Below are positions 25,461-33,259 of a DNA stretch of 44,940 nucleotides, in pieces. The DNA lies in assembly GCA_021819725.1 (NCBI GenBank), contig JAKAQR010000021.1, positions 1 to 44,940 on the forward strand. The letters are read 5' to 3'. Numbering within the stretch: the stretch's first letter is position 1; every line of letters starts with the position of its first letter. The translations under genes and the position numbers were made by a program. The notes under the pieces were generated by a model, which saw only the letters and a list, made by a program, of their open reading frames with translations, had not been told where the DNA came from and did not search any database. This DNA is from Actinomycetes bacterium. GTDB taxonomy: Bacteria; Actinomycetota; Acidimicrobiia; Acidimicrobiales; Acidimicrobiaceae.

Positions 25461-25919
25461 ATGACCTTACCTATTAGTTCAGTCGGTGCTTCAAGTGCGG
25501 TGGGAGCGGCGAACAGCACTGCTAGCAGTCCATCCAACACCTCAAATAACTCGATTGCGTCGCTCTCATCCAATGAGTTTTTACAACTCCTGGTCACTGA
25601 GCTGACGAACCAGAATCCGCTCTCACCGATGAACCCGAGCGCGATGGTGCAGCAGACCTCCAGCCTGTCGATGGTCCAGCTCCTCGATAGCGTCAGCAAC
25701 GAACTGCAATCGCTCCAGTCTCAGGAAGGAGTGGTCAACGCCGCCAATCTGATCGGCCAGACGGTGAGCTACACGACAGCGGGTGGCACCCAAGGCAGTG
25801 GGGTTGTCTCGGGGGTAGCGATGGCGAACGGATCACTCAATCTCAATATCGATGGGGTGGCGATACCGAGTGCCGAAGTGACCGCCGTTGGCAAGACGAT
25901 CGGAGGGACGAGCAACTGA
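25461..25919 (+). CDS. flgD: Hook assembly scaffold protein FlgD
   Basis: FlgD forms the temporary cap under which hook subunits polymerise. The 152-residue protein contains the family core at about 34-90: SNEFLQLLVTELTNQNPLSP with the invariant Pro-Leu-Ser-Pro type motif, then SAMVQQTSSLSMVQLLDSVS. After that comes a small beta region (NLIGQTVSYTTAGGTQGSG to AEVTAVG). The long C-terminal Ig-like part of proteobacterial FlgD is missing, as in other short Gram-positive forms. ATG lies behind AAAGGAGG. It shows few charged residues, like the other exported components. Confidence 0.93.
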   Translation: MTLPISSVGASSAVGAANSTASSPSNTSNNSIASLSSNEFLQLLVTELTNQNPLSPMNPSAMVQQTSSLSMVQLLDSVSNELQSLQSQEGVVNAANLIGQTVSYTTAGGTQGSGVVSGVAMANGSLNLNIDGVAIPSAEVTAVGKTIGGTSN

Positions 25920-26026
25920 TCAACGTGCACGCTCTGCCAGACGTCCACCTGTTCTTCATCACTACAAGTTCTTAATCAGCACGAGCAATTGATGAATTTT
26001 CATCTGTATCTTCCGAGGAGGAAATC

Positions 26027-27358
26027 ATGACCAAGTCCCTATCCGCAGCCATTACTGGTATTAACGCCGATCAGCAGTGGCTCGATAACATCGCCAACAA
26101 CATCGCCAACTCGAACACCGTTGGTTACCAATCCACCTCCATCCAATTCGCTGACCTGCTCTATCAGCAGTCGCAAGGGGCGGGCGCCCCTGCCGTTGGC
26201 AATCAGGGTGGCACCAACCCGATTGTGATGGGATCCGGCGTGCGGGTCGCCAGCAATAATACCAACTTTGCCCAAGGAACGATGCAACAGACAGGGGTCT
26301 CAACGGACCTCGCGATCTCAGGTAATGGTTTTCTTGTGGTCTCCCAAGGAGGTCAGGACTACTACACCACCGATGGTGCGCTCCAGCTCGATGCCGCAGG
26401 TCAACTCGTGACCGCTACCGGTGCGATCGTGCAGGGTTGGGCACCCGGAGCAAACGGCCAGATCAACCAGAATAGCCCGCTCACCGGCATCACGATTCCG
26501 CAAGGACAGGTAGCAAATCCAAAGGCCACTCAAAACATCACGCTTGGTGGCAACTTGGAGGCTGGTGCAACGAACCCAGTGACGGTTACGACTACCGCGT
26601 ATGATTCGCTGGGTGATCCGATTCCAATCACGTTTACCTTTGTCCCGAGTTCGACAACTCCAGGGTCGTGGACGGTTGCAGCGTCAGTGCCGCCCTCAGG
26701 GACGAGCACCACCCCCACCTACCTCTCGATTGACGGGACGACGGCAACGCAGTCGGCGTCAGGGGTTATCTCTGGAGGGACTCCGATCACCTTCGACCAA
26801 ACTACTGGTCAGATCGCAAGTATTAACGGCAGCACGAGCAATTTGACGACCGCTACCGTAGGTGGATTTCCAGCAACCTATAATTTGCCAACTGGCTACA
26901 CCGCGAACCTCGACTTTCCGGCCGTTGGTTCCACTAACGCGGTTACGCAATTCGCCGGGAACTCCTCATCCTTGGCGGTCACCAACCAAGACGGTGCCCC
27001 TTCTGGTGCCTTGACTGGCTTTAGCATCGGATCAGATGGAACGGTGCAGGGCACCTATGCGAACGGCACGAAGCAGGTTCTTGGCCAGATCGCGAGTGCG
27101 TTGTTCACGAACCCCGAGGGTCTTGCAAAGCAGGGTAACCTCCTCTACCAGGCAACCCTGAACTCGGGTGCTGCTCAACTTGGAGCGGCGGGTTCCGGTG
27201 GTCGGGGGACCTTTGTGGGCGGCTCGGTGGAGGAGTCGAACGTGAACCTCGGCAATGAGTTGACCGACCTCGTGCTCGCACAGACCGCCTATCAGGCGAA
27301 TACCAAGGTGGTCTCAACGACGGCCTCGGTACTCCAATCCCTGGTGCAGATGGCATAA
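26027..27358 (+). CDS. flgE: Flagellar hook protein FlgE
   Basis: FlgE is the hook subunit. The 443-residue protein has the D0/D1 signature near the N-terminus (WLDNIANNIANSNTVGYQST) and the conserved DLAISGNGFLVVSQGGQDYY at about 94-113. A variable hook body region follows, and the C-terminal end is GGSVEESNVNLGNELTDLVL then AQTAYQANTKVVSTTASVLQ. It is preceded by GAGGAGG. By my count it has 5 Lys and 2 Arg, extending the charge depletion seen in flagellin. A FlgG-type distal rod identity is less likely given the length and the place after flgD. No separate flgF or flgG is present. Confidence 0.93.
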   Translation: MTKSLSAAITGINADQQWLDNIANNIANSNTVGYQSTSIQFADLLYQQSQGAGAPAVGNQGGTNPIVMGSGVRVASNNTNFAQGTMQQTGVSTDLAISGNGFLVVSQGGQDYYTTDGALQLDAAGQLVTATGAIVQGWAPGANGQINQNSPLTGITIPQGQVANPKATQNITLGGNLEAGATNPVTVTTTAYDSLGDPIPITFTFVPSSTTPGSWTVAASVPPSGTSTTPTYLSIDGTTATQSASGVISGGTPITFDQTTGQIASINGSTSNLTTATVGGFPATYNLPTGYTANLDFPAVGSTNAVTQFAGNSSSLAVTNQDGAPSGALTGFSIGSDGTVQGTYANGTKQVLGQIASALFTNPEGLAKQGNLLYQATLNSGAAQLGAAGSGGRGTFVGGSVEESNVNLGNELTDLVLAQTAYQANTKVVSTTASVLQSLVQMA

Positions 27359-27431
27359 AATTCGCACCCATTTGCTCTTGAGGTGGCCACGGTTTGTGCC
27401 GATGCTCCTTACAGCACATGGGAGGTGCACG

Positions 27432-27674
27432 ATGATCGAGGTAACTCGGCTGTCAGGATCGACAGTTATTCTGAACGCAGATCTGATTGAAAAGATCGAA
27501 GCGACACCGGACACGGTGATCACGCTCACGACAGGAGCGTGTTTTGTCGTCAAGGAGTCGGTGTCAGCGATCGTCGGGATCGTGATCGACTACAAGGCGA
27601 GGATTCTTCATCCAGCGCTTGGGAGTCAGGATCATCGAGCGTTGATGGTGTTACATGGAAGTGAGTTGGAGTAG
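27432..27674 (+). CDS. flbD: FlbD-type small flagellar protein
   Basis: An 80-residue protein starting MIEVTRLSGSTVILNADLIE. It matches the small FlbD/YlzI-like proteins found between flgE and motA or fliL in Gram-positive and spirochaete operons, including the TPDTVITLTTGACFVVKESV core. Function is unclear: it is needed for normal motility in some species and is not the Caulobacter FlbD regulator. I choose ATG 27432 because GGGAGG precedes it and the family begins there. A frame from 27372 adds 20 unrelated residues. It is closely followed by motA (2 bp). Confidence 0.88.
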   Translation: MIEVTRLSGSTVILNADLIEKIEATPDTVITLTTGACFVVKESVSAIVGIVIDYKARILHPALGSQDHRALMVLHGSELE

Positions 27675-27676
27675 GC

Positions 27677-28483
27677 ATGGATGTTGCAACCCCGATAGGG
27701 ATCGTATTCGCGCTCATCGCCGTCATCGTTGCGATGGTACTCGATGGTGGCAATCCGGCATCGTTGATCGCGCCCTCAGCGATGCTCTTGGTGATCGGCG
27801 GTACGGTTTTTGTCTCCCTTGCTGGTATCCGCTTCAAGGAAGTTGGCAGGATCGTTGGCGCACTGAAGTCAGCGATCCTTGCCAAGTCCTTGACGGCAGA
27901 AGAGACCGTCGAGACGCTCGTCAAGTTCGCAGAGATGGCTCGGCGTGAGGGAGTACTCGCTCTCGAGACGGCGGCGAAGGATCTCACCGATCCGTTTTTG
28001 AAGACCGGAATCCAGCTCATCATCGACGGGGTCGATGGTGAGAAGATCCGAGAGATCCTCGAAGCCGATATCGACGCAATGCGATCTCGACATAAGGCTG
28101 GTGCCAAGTTCTTCAAGGATATGGCGGGTTTTGCTCCGACGCTTGGCATCCTCGGCACCGTGATGGGACTGATCCATGTGCTCGCGAATCTCTCATCGCC
28201 AAACACCTTAGGTCCAGCGATCTCAGCGGCCTTCACCGCCACACTTTGGGGTGTCATGACGGCGAACGTGATCTGGCTGCCGATCTCGAACAAGCTCGCC
28301 CATCTGGCCGAACAGGAGCACATGGCAAAGCTCCTCATTGTCGATGGCGCCTTGGCCATCCAGAGCGGATCCTCGCCGCGCCTCCTGGAACAACAGTTGA
28401 TGACCTATCTAGCTCCGGCGGATCGAGCAACCGGGGAGAGCCCGAAGCAAGGCAAGAGTCAGGGCAAGGGCAAGGCGGCCTAG
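27677..28483 (+). CDS. motA: Flagellar motor stator protein MotA
   Basis: MotA forms, with MotB, the ion channel that drives rotation. The 268-residue product shows the four-helix pattern: two N-terminal helices (TPIGIVFALIAVIVAMVL and a second near 35-50), a cytoplasmic loop with RREGVLALETAAKDLTDPFL that meets FliG, then two helices containing FAPTLGILGTVMGLIHVLAN and TLWGVMTANVIWLPISN. The charged cytoplasmic residues that contact FliG appear present. The C-terminus ends in a Lys/Gly-rich tail. In an acidophile, proton coupling is expected but not proven by sequence. Two bp separate it from flbD and two from motB. Confidence 0.96.
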   Translation: MDVATPIGIVFALIAVIVAMVLDGGNPASLIAPSAMLLVIGGTVFVSLAGIRFKEVGRIVGALKSAILAKSLTAEETVETLVKFAEMARREGVLALETAAKDLTDPFLKTGIQLIIDGVDGEKIREILEADIDAMRSRHKAGAKFFKDMAGFAPTLGILGTVMGLIHVLANLSSPNTLGPAISAAFTATLWGVMTANVIWLPISNKLAHLAEQEHMAKLLIVDGALAIQSGSSPRLLEQQLMTYLAPADRATGESPKQGKSQGKGKAA

Positions 28484-28485
28484 GC

Positions 28486-29271
28486 ATGGGAAAACGTGCG
28501 GAGGGTGAAGCGGAGGCGGAGAACTCGGAACGCTGGTTGCTCACCTATGCAGATATGATCACGCTTTTGTTGGCGCTCTTTGTCGTGTTGTTCGCGATGA
28601 GCAGTATCTCGCAGAAGAAGTTTGATGAGTTCAAGACAGGTTTAATGCAGACCTTCTCGCAGATGCAACTTCAATCTGCACTGAAGGGGGGAACCGGTCT
28701 CTTGGAACATCGCTCGCTCATCACCCATCCCGGGGTCACACCAGGACCTCCACAGATCTCAATACCTCAAACTGGGGCAGGCACTCCCGCGAGTGTCTCC
28801 CAGCAAGATAGCCAGCTCGCAGCCGAGATCAATGCAGCTCTTGCACAGGCGAACCTCGCCAACGATGTCCAAGTAGCGGTTGAAAAACGAGGAGTGGTTG
28901 TTCGACTGCTCTCAGATAAGGTCTTTTTTAACACCGATTCTGCTGCACTTGGTCCAGTAGGTAGTGAGGTCGTCAATATCATCGGCAAGGTGGTGCAACC
29001 GCTGCCAAACGATATCGATGTGGAGGGCTATACCGACTCGGCACCCATCTATGGTGGGCCTTTTTCATCGAACTTCGAACTCTCAGCCGTGCGAGCGGTG
29101 ACGGTCTTGGAACAGCTCATGCGTACCGACGGGATCGGTGCGAGCCGACTCTCGGCGACTGGCTTTGGTGCTACCCACCCAATTGTACCCAATTCAAACC
29201 CGACGAACATGGCGTTGAATCGAAGAGTCGATGTCGTGATTCTTAACTCGCAAACCAACAACCGACTGTAA
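28486..29271 (+). CDS. motB: Flagellar motor stator protein MotB
   Basis: MotB anchors the stator to peptidoglycan and carries the channel aspartate. From ATG 28486, two bases after the motA stop, the protein has 261 residues. One membrane helix (about 19-41, YADMITLLLALFVVLFAMSS) holds the ion-carrying Asp23. A Gln/Ser/Pro-rich linker precedes the OmpA-like domain (about 135-250), with VEGYTDSAP and ATGFGATHPIVPNSNP then NRRVDVVIL, typical peptidoglycan-binding motifs. A longer frame from 28246 overlaps motA completely in another frame and is rejected. Confidence 0.96.
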   Translation: MGKRAEGEAEAENSERWLLTYADMITLLLALFVVLFAMSSISQKKFDEFKTGLMQTFSQMQLQSALKGGTGLLEHRSLITHPGVTPGPPQISIPQTGAGTPASVSQQDSQLAAEINAALAQANLANDVQVAVEKRGVVVRLLSDKVFFNTDSAALGPVGSEVVNIIGKVVQPLPNDIDVEGYTDSAPIYGGPFSSNFELSAVRAVTVLEQLMRTDGIGASRLSATGFGATHPIVPNSNPTNMALNRRVDVVILNSQTNNRL

Positions 29272-29283
29272 GGAGGCACAACA

Positions 29284-29772
29284 ATGGCGACCAGGATGGC
29301 GCCGGTCGAGGCGACCCCAGAGGAACAGCCCAAGAAGAAAAGCAAGAAGAAGTTGCTGCTCATCATCATCGTGGTGATGGTGCTCGCGGCGGTAGCGGCG
29401 TACTTCTTGGTACTGAAAAAGCCCACAAAGGCTACCAAGGGAGCAAAGACGGCGGTAACATTGCCGAGCATCTCGTACACGATGCCGGTCATCACCACGA
29501 ACCTTGACGATGGCCACATCGTCCAGGCGCAGATGCTCCTTGAACTCGCGCCGGGTGATACGAAGGCCGAGATCGTTAAAGATCTCCCAGAACTGAACAA
29601 CGCTGCGATCTTGAGCTTCGGTGGCATGGGTTATAGCGAATTACTTCCGACCTCTGGTCGAACACAAGCTGCGGTGACCCTGACCAATGCCTTCAATGCG
29701 GTGCTACACACTGGACCAAAGCCGTGGGATACGGTGCAGTCCATCCTCTTTGCGAGTTTCATCGTGCAGTAA
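29284..29772 (+). CDS. fliL: Flagellar basal body-associated protein FliL
   Basis: FliL surrounds and stabilises the stator. The 162-residue protein has a Lys-rich cytoplasmic start (PKKKSKKK), one membrane helix at about 22-42 (LLLIIIVVMVLAAVAAYFLV) and an extracytoplasmic domain with ITTNLDDGHIVQAQMLLELA, matching the FliL beta sheet core. It is somewhat shorter than proteobacterial forms. ATG follows AAGGAGG. Its stop codon region is duplicated, 14 bp further on. Confidence 0.88.
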   Translation: MATRMAPVEATPEEQPKKKSKKKLLLIIIVVMVLAAVAAYFLVLKKPTKATKGAKTAVTLPSISYTMPVITTNLDDGHIVQAQMLLELAPGDTKAEIVKDLPELNNAAILSFGGMGYSELLPTSGRTQAAVTLTNAFNAVLHTGPKPWDTVQSILFASFIVQ

Positions 29773-29786
29773 TCATCGTGCAGTAA
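29760..29786. repeat. 14-bp tandem duplication spanning the fliL stop codon
   Basis: CATCGTGCAGTAA occurs at 29760-29772 and again at 29774-29786. The first copy contains the fliL stop TAA. The second gives a TAA in another frame. It resembles the stop-spanning repeats at fliE and the crotonase gene. Confidence 0.85.
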
Positions 29787-29831
29787 GAAGGAAATTCTTC
29801 AGTTGAGGGTTCTACGGTCGATGAAGAACCC

Positions 29832-30737
29832 ATGAGCTGGGAGACCACAGAGGATCAGAAGCGACGATCGATACGACCGGTCGACTTTCGTCTACCAAGA
29901 AGTTTTGAACGTTCCCATCTGCGCGGCGTGGAGTTGCTGTTAGAGAGCGCATCACGGCCGAGTGCAACCTTGCTCGGGGCTGCCCTGCGCCGCAATGTCA
30001 AGATCGAGCTCGACGCAATCGACCAGTTGTCATGGGAGAGCGTCCTCTCAGAGCTGACTGGTTCAGGGTTGGTGATCAACTTCGCACTCCATCCGCTCGC
30101 TTCGCGAGCGACGATTTTTCTGCCGGCAGCGGTCGCCCTTCGGCTGATCGACCTTCGTCTTGGGGGTGAAGGAGACTCGCCACCGATCGAGTCGCGTGAG
30201 TTGACTGATCTCGAACAGAACCTCGCCTCCAAACTTTTTGAGGATATGGTGACCCAGGTCGCAGCCGCGATCTCGACCCAGACTGCGGTGGTACCCGATC
30301 GCATCCACACGGAACCCTCCTTGGAGTTCATCCAGGGCATACCCCTTGGCGAGATGTGTGTATGGGCGAAGTTCCGTTTCTCGCTTGGCGATGACGAGGC
30401 GAGTGAACTCTCGATGATCTTGCCCTATTCGATGTTGCGTCCGGTGGTGGAGACGATCTCCTCCCGAGCGGTCGTCATGCAGGAGAATGGCACCGACTTC
30501 CAGGCAGCCTTCGAACGCCGGCTGCAAGAAGTACCGGTCATTGCCCGGGTCCGTCTGACCCCCACGACGATCTCGTCGCAGGCCTTCCTTCGGCTCAAGC
30601 CAGGAGACGTGGTCGGCCTTGGGCACCGAAAGAGTCGTCCGATGTCGGTGGTGGTGGACCGAGTGGAACTGTACAAGGCGGTACTGGGGCAGGCTGGTTC
30701 CCGTGTCGCGGCAATCATCGTGGGTGAGGAGGAGTAA
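29832..30737 (+). CDS. fliM: Flagellar motor switch protein FliM, lacking the CheY-binding N-terminus
   Basis: FliM is the C-ring switch subunit between FliG and FliN. In 301 residues the middle CheC-like domain (about 35-215) begins DFRLPRSFERSHLRGVELLL, and the C-terminal SpoA/FliN-like domain (about 230-300) contains VPVIARVRLTPTTISSQAF and LKPGDVVGLGH. The usual start motif LSQxEIDxLL, which binds phosphorylated CheY, is absent: the first residues are MSWETTEDQKRRSIRPVDF. No better upstream in-frame start is visible. The SD is weak (GAAGAA). Switching control may therefore differ from the classic model. Confidence 0.92.
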   Translation: MSWETTEDQKRRSIRPVDFRLPRSFERSHLRGVELLLESASRPSATLLGAALRRNVKIELDAIDQLSWESVLSELTGSGLVINFALHPLASRATIFLPAAVALRLIDLRLGGEGDSPPIESRELTDLEQNLASKLFEDMVTQVAAAISTQTAVVPDRIHTEPSLEFIQGIPLGEMCVWAKFRFSLGDDEASELSMILPYSMLRPVVETISSRAVVMQENGTDFQAAFERRLQEVPVIARVRLTPTTISSQAFLRLKPGDVVGLGHRKSRPMSVVVDRVELYKAVLGQAGSRVAAIIVGEEE

Positions 30738-30739
30738 GG

Positions 30740-31048
30740 ATGGAGAATGAGGAGATAGCCGAGGTAGAACGGCCAGTGACGGTCGATAACCTTGCGGTGC
30801 TTCGCAACGTCGAGATGGAGTTGACCGTAGAGCTTGGTCGGGCGAAGATGTCGGTTAAGGCACTTTTGAACCTCACCAGTGGTGACGTCATCGAACTCGA
30901 TCGTGCGGCAAATGCGCCAGTCGATGTCTTGGTGAACGGAACTCTGGTGGCCCATGGTGAGGTCGTCGTCGTCGATGATGAGTTCGGCGTGCGCATCGTC
31001 GAGGTGGTCAACTCTGAAGAGGTCGATAACTTGAGGGCTGGGCGCTGA
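30740..31048 (+). CDS. fliN: Flagellar motor switch protein FliN
   Basis: FliN forms the base of the C ring and docks FliH/FliI complexes. The 102-residue protein is the short form without a CheC extension. It contains the SpoA domain: LRNVEMELTVELGRAKMSVK, LLNLTSGDVIELDRAANAPV, VLVNGTLVAHGEVVVVDDEF and GVRIVEVV. All conserved hydrophobic positions are present. The ATG lies two bases after the fliM stop, with GTAAGGA overlapping the end of fliM. It overlaps fliO by one base. Confidence 0.96.
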   Translation: MENEEIAEVERPVTVDNLAVLRNVEMELTVELGRAKMSVKALLNLTSGDVIELDRAANAPVDVLVNGTLVAHGEVVVVDDEFGVRIVEVVNSEEVDNLRAGR

Positions 31049-31467
31049 TGGGGTCGATTGCTAGCGCGTTGCTGGCGCTCGGGGCCGTCATTGCCCTCAT
31101 CGTTGGCATGGGTAAGGTTGCCAAACGCCGACGCATTGGGATGGTGGGTGCTGAACGAGGGCACGGACCACTGAAGGTGACCCAGCGGGTCGCTCTTGGT
31201 CAGAAGGCGAACATATTTGTCCTCGATGCAGGGGAGAAGCGCCTGCTCATTGGGGTCTCCGGCACACAGCTTCAACTTCTCGGTGAGCTTGGCGTGGAGC
31301 TCGCCCCTGAGGAGCCGGTCGAAGTCTTAGATCTTTCAATGATTGAAGATCCGGAGCGCGAACTGCTGGCGACCTGGGGCAGGACGAATGGCGATATCTG
31401 GCATGGACGGCAGAAGGAGAGCGTAGTGGCTGGTATTCGCCGGCTACTCGGCGGACAACAGAGTTAA
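31048..31467 (+). CDS. fliO: Flagellar biosynthetic protein FliO
   Basis: FliO is a small membrane protein that helps FliP assemble in the export gate. The 139-residue product has one N-terminal membrane helix (about 4-22, IASALLALGAVIALIVGM) followed by a basic stretch KRRR. A cytoplasmic SpoA-like core follows (PLKVTQRVALGQKANIFVLD, LLIGVSGTQLQLLGEL), the usual FliO pattern. It overlaps fliN by one base (TGATG) and lies 3 bp before fliP, as in standard fliNOPQR operons. Confidence 0.9.
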   Translation: MGSIASALLALGAVIALIVGMGKVAKRRRIGMVGAERGHGPLKVTQRVALGQKANIFVLDAGEKRLLIGVSGTQLQLLGELGVELAPEEPVEVLDLSMIEDPERELLATWGRTNGDIWHGRQKESVVAGIRRLLGGQQS

Positions 31468-31470
31468 TCA

Positions 31471-32187
31471 ATGGGCTCTGCTACTCTCGGGACGGCACTG
31501 CTTGGGGCCGTCGGGCCGGCAACGAAGTTGCCGAGCCTGAATATCAGCTTGCACGGTGCCTCAGGGCCGAGTGAGTCACTGATCATCATCTTGGTCCTCA
31601 CCTTGTTGTCGGTTGCGCCATCCCTCCTTATCCTGTTGACGGGATTCGTCCAGATCGTGGTGGTGCTCTCGATCACGCGAAATGCACTTGGGCTCACCGC
31701 GACACCTCCAAACCAGGTGCTGGCGGGACTCGCTCTCTTTCTTGCGATCTTCATCATGGCACCGACCATCAAGATCGTCGATCATGTGGCGGTCCAGCCC
31801 TATCTGCACGGACAAATCAACGCAGTGCAAGCCTATGATCGGGCGCAGACTCCGATCAAGGAGTGGATGCTCTCCAACACCAGGACCCAAGAGCTTGAGC
31901 TCTTTGCCAAGGTGAATCATCAAGGCACGGTCGCACCAACGAGCGTTTCGATGGATGCGGTTATTCCCGCCTTCTTGCTCTCGGAGTTGCATTCGGCCTT
32001 CATTATCGGCTTTGTGATCTTTCTGCCCTTTCTCGTGATCGATCTGGTGGTGTCGTCGATCCTGATGAGTTTGGGGATGATGATGCTGCCACCAACGCTG
32101 GTATCACTTCCCTTCAAGCTGTTACTTTTTGTCATGGTCGATGGTTGGACACTTGTGGTGCACGCGTTGCTAGTGAGTATGAAATGA
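31471..32187 (+). CDS. fliP: Flagellar export gate protein FliP
   Basis: FliP builds the core of the export gate with FliQ and FliR. The 238-residue product contains the signature blocks: ILLTGFVQIVVVLSITRNAL, then LGLTATPPNQVLAGLALFLA, and the C-terminal LVVSSILMSLGMMMLPPTLV and SLPFKLLLFVMVDGWTLVVH. Several membrane helices are clear. A hydrophobic Ala/Gly start could be a cleaved signal, as in other FliP proteins. The SD is weak, so translation is probably coupled to fliO. Confidence 0.97.
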   Translation: MGSATLGTALLGAVGPATKLPSLNISLHGASGPSESLIIILVLTLLSVAPSLLILLTGFVQIVVVLSITRNALGLTATPPNQVLAGLALFLAIFIMAPTIKIVDHVAVQPYLHGQINAVQAYDRAQTPIKEWMLSNTRTQELELFAKVNHQGTVAPTSVSMDAVIPAFLLSELHSAFIIGFVIFLPFLVIDLVVSSILMSLGMMMLPPTLVSLPFKLLLFVMVDGWTLVVHALLVSMK

Positions 32188-32194
32188 GTAGGCA

Positions 32195-32470
32195 ATGAAT
32201 GATGGACCTGTCCTCCAGATCGCTGGCCAAACTCTCTATCTCGCCGCCAAGCTCGCCGGACCGGTATTGGCTGGAGCCCTAGCGATTGGTCTCGTTGTGG
32301 CCTTTATCCAGACGCTTACCCAAATTCAAGAGGCGACCTTGAGCTTTCTCCCCAAACTTGTCGTGATTGCACTCATCATCTTCCTTGCTGGTCATTGGAT
32401 GCTCTCTCAACTCGATGGGTTTACCATTCAGATGTATCGAGAGATCCCTTCTTTGGTGAGTTCTCTTTGA
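32195..32470 (+). CDS. fliQ: Flagellar export gate protein FliQ
   Basis: FliQ is the small two-helix export gate subunit. The 91-residue product shows both membrane helices: LAGPVLAGALAIGLVVAFIQ at about 19-38 and LPKLVVIALIIFLAGHWML at about 52-70. The family motif TQIQEATLSFLPK lies between them. It is standard in length and located between fliP and fliR, with 7 bp to fliP. Confidence 0.96.
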   Translation: MNDGPVLQIAGQTLYLAAKLAGPVLAGALAIGLVVAFIQTLTQIQEATLSFLPKLVVIALIIFLAGHWMLSQLDGFTIQMYREIPSLVSSL

Positions 32471-32500
32471 GATGGCCAAGCACCAAGGAAGCGGGTTTGT

Positions 32501-33259
32501 ATGCAGGTAGCCTTCGATGCACATTGGCTGATCGGCTACCTCCTGGCGTTCAGCCGTTCGATGGGTTTTATCCTGGTGGCTTTTCCGTTCGCGATGCCGG
32601 TGGTTCCGATCACGGCGCGAGTGGCGATCGCTGTCGCCTTTGGCCTTGGAACCGAGTCGCCGCTTGTTCGGGGGATGGCACTGCCGACGACGACGGGTGG
32701 CTTGATCGGCACCACTGCTGAACAACTACTCATTGGAGCGGCGCTCGGCTTCTTCGCTATGTTGTTTGTCTCTCTTGGGGAGTCAGCGGGTGGGCTGGTG
32801 GGCCTTTTCGGTGGCTTCTCGACTCCACCAGCACTCGACCCGCTATCGCTGAATGAGACCCCAGTGACTGGTGAGTTCTACAACCTGATGTGGATCGTCC
32901 TCTTCTTCGTCTCAGGGGCCGATGTGGTGGTGATTCATGGGTATTTCGCCAGTTTTGGGACACCGAATCTCTTCCATCTCTCCTTCACACTCGGCATCTT
33001 AGTCAAGTCGGTGACGATTCTCTTTGTCTCCTCGCTCGAGGTGGCCTCGCCGATCCTTGCGGTGATGTTTTTCTCTCAGATCGTCGTTGGCATCCTCACC
33101 AAGGTCGCCCCTCAGCTCTATGCGTTGACCTTCATCTTCCCACTCCAGATTCTTCTGTCATTCATCCTAATGGTGGTCGCGGTGCCCCTCTTGCCGCATC
33201 TCTTTGATGCCTCGATCCGAGACCTCTTAGCGGCTGAGCGGGACCTCTTGGGAGGTTAA
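32501..33259 (+). CDS. fliR: Flagellar export gate protein FliR
   Basis: FliR completes the FliP-FliQ-FliR gate. The 252-residue polytopic membrane protein shows multiple hydrophobic helices and family features: FSRSMGFILVAFPFAMPVVP, LIGAALGFFAMLFVSLGESA, LNETPVTGEFYNLMWIVLFF and the C-terminal ILAVMFFSQIVVGILTKVAP. Length is normal. ATG follows AAGGAAG. It is directly followed by flhB with no spacing. FliR-FlhB fusion proteins exist in some clostridia, but here the genes are separate. Confidence 0.96.
   Translation: MQVAFDAHWLIGYLLAFSRSMGFILVAFPFAMPVVPITARVAIAVAFGLGTESPLVRGMALPTTTGGLIGTTAEQLLIGAALGFFAMLFVSLGESAGGLVGLFGGFSTPPALDPLSLNETPVTGEFYNLMWIVLFFVSGADVVVIHGYFASFGTPNLFHLSFTLGILVKSVTILFVSSLEVASPILAVMFFSQIVVGILTKVAPQLYALTFIFPLQILLSFILMVVAVPLLPHLFDASIRDLLAAERDLLGG

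Noticed and set aside
28246..29271. Longer motB frame starting inside motA
   Set aside because: The first 80 codons overlap motA in another frame. ATG 28486 gives the standard MotB start.
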